Source of the DNA: Brevibacillus gelatini
Lineage (GTDB): Bacteria > Bacillota > Bacilli > Brevibacillales > Brevibacillaceae
Assembly: GCF_003710935.1 (NCBI RefSeq)
Contig: NZ_RHHS01000036.1
Span: 1 to 64,000, forward strand
Reading direction: 5' to 3'
Length of the DNA: 64,000 nucleotides
The translations under genes and the position numbers were made by a program. Below the pieces are notes generated by a model. It was not told the DNA's origin. It was given only the letters and a program-made list of their open reading frames with translations, and made no database searches. How positions within the stretch are numbered: the first letter of the stretch is position 1; every line of letters starts with the position of its first letter. Below, in pieces: positions 63,407 to 64,000 of the stretch.

Positions 63407-64000
63407 ATGAAAAATATATCCGAAAAAACATTTTCCACTGGTGAATTTGCCAAATTACTTGAAGTAAATAAGGATACGCTTCTGTACTACGATAAAATCG
63501 ATTTATTTAAACCAGCAGGCACTTTTGATAACGGCTATCGCTACTACACATTCGATCAGTTGGATCAATTTGTAGCCATTCAATTGCTTCGTGCAGTTAA
63601 GCTACCGATTAAAGAACTCAAAACGTATTTTGACGCGCCTAACACCCATACTCTGCAACAACTGGCAATGCAACAGCAGGAAAAAGTGGCAAGGGAAATC
63701 CAAAAATTGCAAGACATTCAATTTTTCCTAGAACGAACAGTTACCCTGACAAAAGAGATGGAGGAAATTTCATTTGGTAAAGTTTTTGTGCAACAACTAC
63801 CAGCTGAACCTGTTGTGTATAGCGACGAGAAAATAGATTGGTCGGTATTAACGGAGGAAGTTTACGAGCAATCTACACGGTTTTTAAAAAAGCTTGGGGT
63901 GAAAAGTACAGCCGCATACGGTATTGCGTATTCAAAAGAAGATTTTCTAAATAAGGAGTCTGGAAACGTAAGCTACCTATTTTGTCGCCTAGACGACCCG
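63407..64000 (+). CDS. MerR-family regulator, cut by the window end
   Basis: 198 residues visible, open at the right edge. The N-terminal winged helix (FSTGEFAKLLEVNKDTLLYY, then DKIDLFKPAGTFDNGYRYY) is the MerR DNA-binding domain. A long helix (EKVAREIQKLQDIQFFLERT) for dimerisation comes next, and from about residue 125 a strand-rich part that looks like the start of a GyrI/effector-binding domain. Such proteins, like BmrR, sense drugs or hydrophobic compounds. The target gene lies outside the window. Confidence 0.88.
   Translation, partial: MKNISEKTFSTGEFAKLLEVNKDTLLYYDKIDLFKPAGTFDNGYRYYTFDQLDQFVAIQLLRAVKLPIKELKTYFDAPNTHTLQQLAMQQQEKVAREIQKLQDIQFFLERTVTLTKEMEEISFGKVFVQQLPAEPVVYSDEKIDWSVLTEEVYEQSTRFLKKLGVKSTAAYGIAYSKEDFLNKESGNVSYLFCRLDDP

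Noticed and set aside
63219-63431. 70-codon minus-strand frame over the MerR operator
   Set aside because: It covers the promoter and start of the MerR-family gene and is composed mainly of hydrophobic runs from AT-rich DNA; no ribosome site.

Overview
The window looks like a chromosomal piece of a spore-forming, low-to-mid-GC Gram-positive bacterium, most likely Brevibacillus or a close Paenibacillaceae relative. The evidence is strong AAGGAGG-type ribosome binding sites, Spo0E-like phosphatases, receptor-plus-pheromone quorum-sensing cassettes, HPr proteins with both His15 and Ser46, and LevR-type PTS regulation. Genus assignment is inference. No rRNA, tRNA or CRISPR was seen.

Layout. (1) 38-12754, minus strand: an ethanolamine-utilisation bacterial microcompartment (BMC) operon. 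Its order of transcription is eutL, a BMC protein with a C-terminal extension, eutE, eutM, pduL, an accessory protein, eutN, eutS, eutP, eutW, eutV, eutA, eutB, eutC and a malate dehydrogenase. Two leader elements, before eutL and before eutA, have the hexaloop-hairpin plus overlapping-terminator design bound by the ANTAR antiterminator EutV, so the operon appears to be regulated twice by its own EutV/EutW system. (2) 13094-18843, plus strand: two similar cassettes. Each has an HTH-TPR receptor regulator of RNPP type, a short secreted-peptide gene and a Spo0E-like phosphatase. A YeiH-family membrane transporter lies between them. This is the most novel-looking part of the window. (3) 18997-26223, minus: a mannitol PTS cluster (mtlA, mtlR, mtlF, mtlD) that runs on into the general PTS genes ptsI and ptsH. 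mtlA has a sigma-A promoter with a catabolite (cre) site in its spacer. (4) 26419-28961: a PepSY protein, then an AT-rich accessory islet with a secreted toxin-like protein and a GrpB-type nucleotidyltransferase fusion. (5) 29060-36593: a DEAD-box helicase, formate-THF ligase, and an AcoR-like sigma-54 activator divergent from an aldehyde dehydrogenase and DUF779 pair. The intergenic DNA holds a perfect 16-bp inverted-repeat enhancer and a -24/-12 promoter. A remnant of an FAD-linked oxidase sits at the end of the activator gene. (6) 36751-39601: a two-component system. (7) 39750-47076, minus: a chitobiose/cellobiose PTS cluster with its own HPr paralogue, read from a near-perfect sigma-54 promoter and controlled by a LevR-type activator. 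(8) 47248-56589: a chemoreceptor, a second two-component system, an aas-lplT lysophospholipid repair pair and recQ. (9) 56735-59152: an insertion-sequence graveyard (IS256-like and IS21-like remnants, a frameshifted small gene, a degenerate duplicated segment). (10) 59087-62451, minus: a vanRS-like two-component system followed by a D,D-carboxypeptidase and vanZ. (11) 62576-64000: a GNAT acetyltransferase coupled to a small membrane protein, and a MerR-family regulator cut off by the window end.

Many genes in a block overlap or lie within 10-30 bases, so the blocks are probably operons. All function calls rest on motif recognition by eye; no database search was possible.
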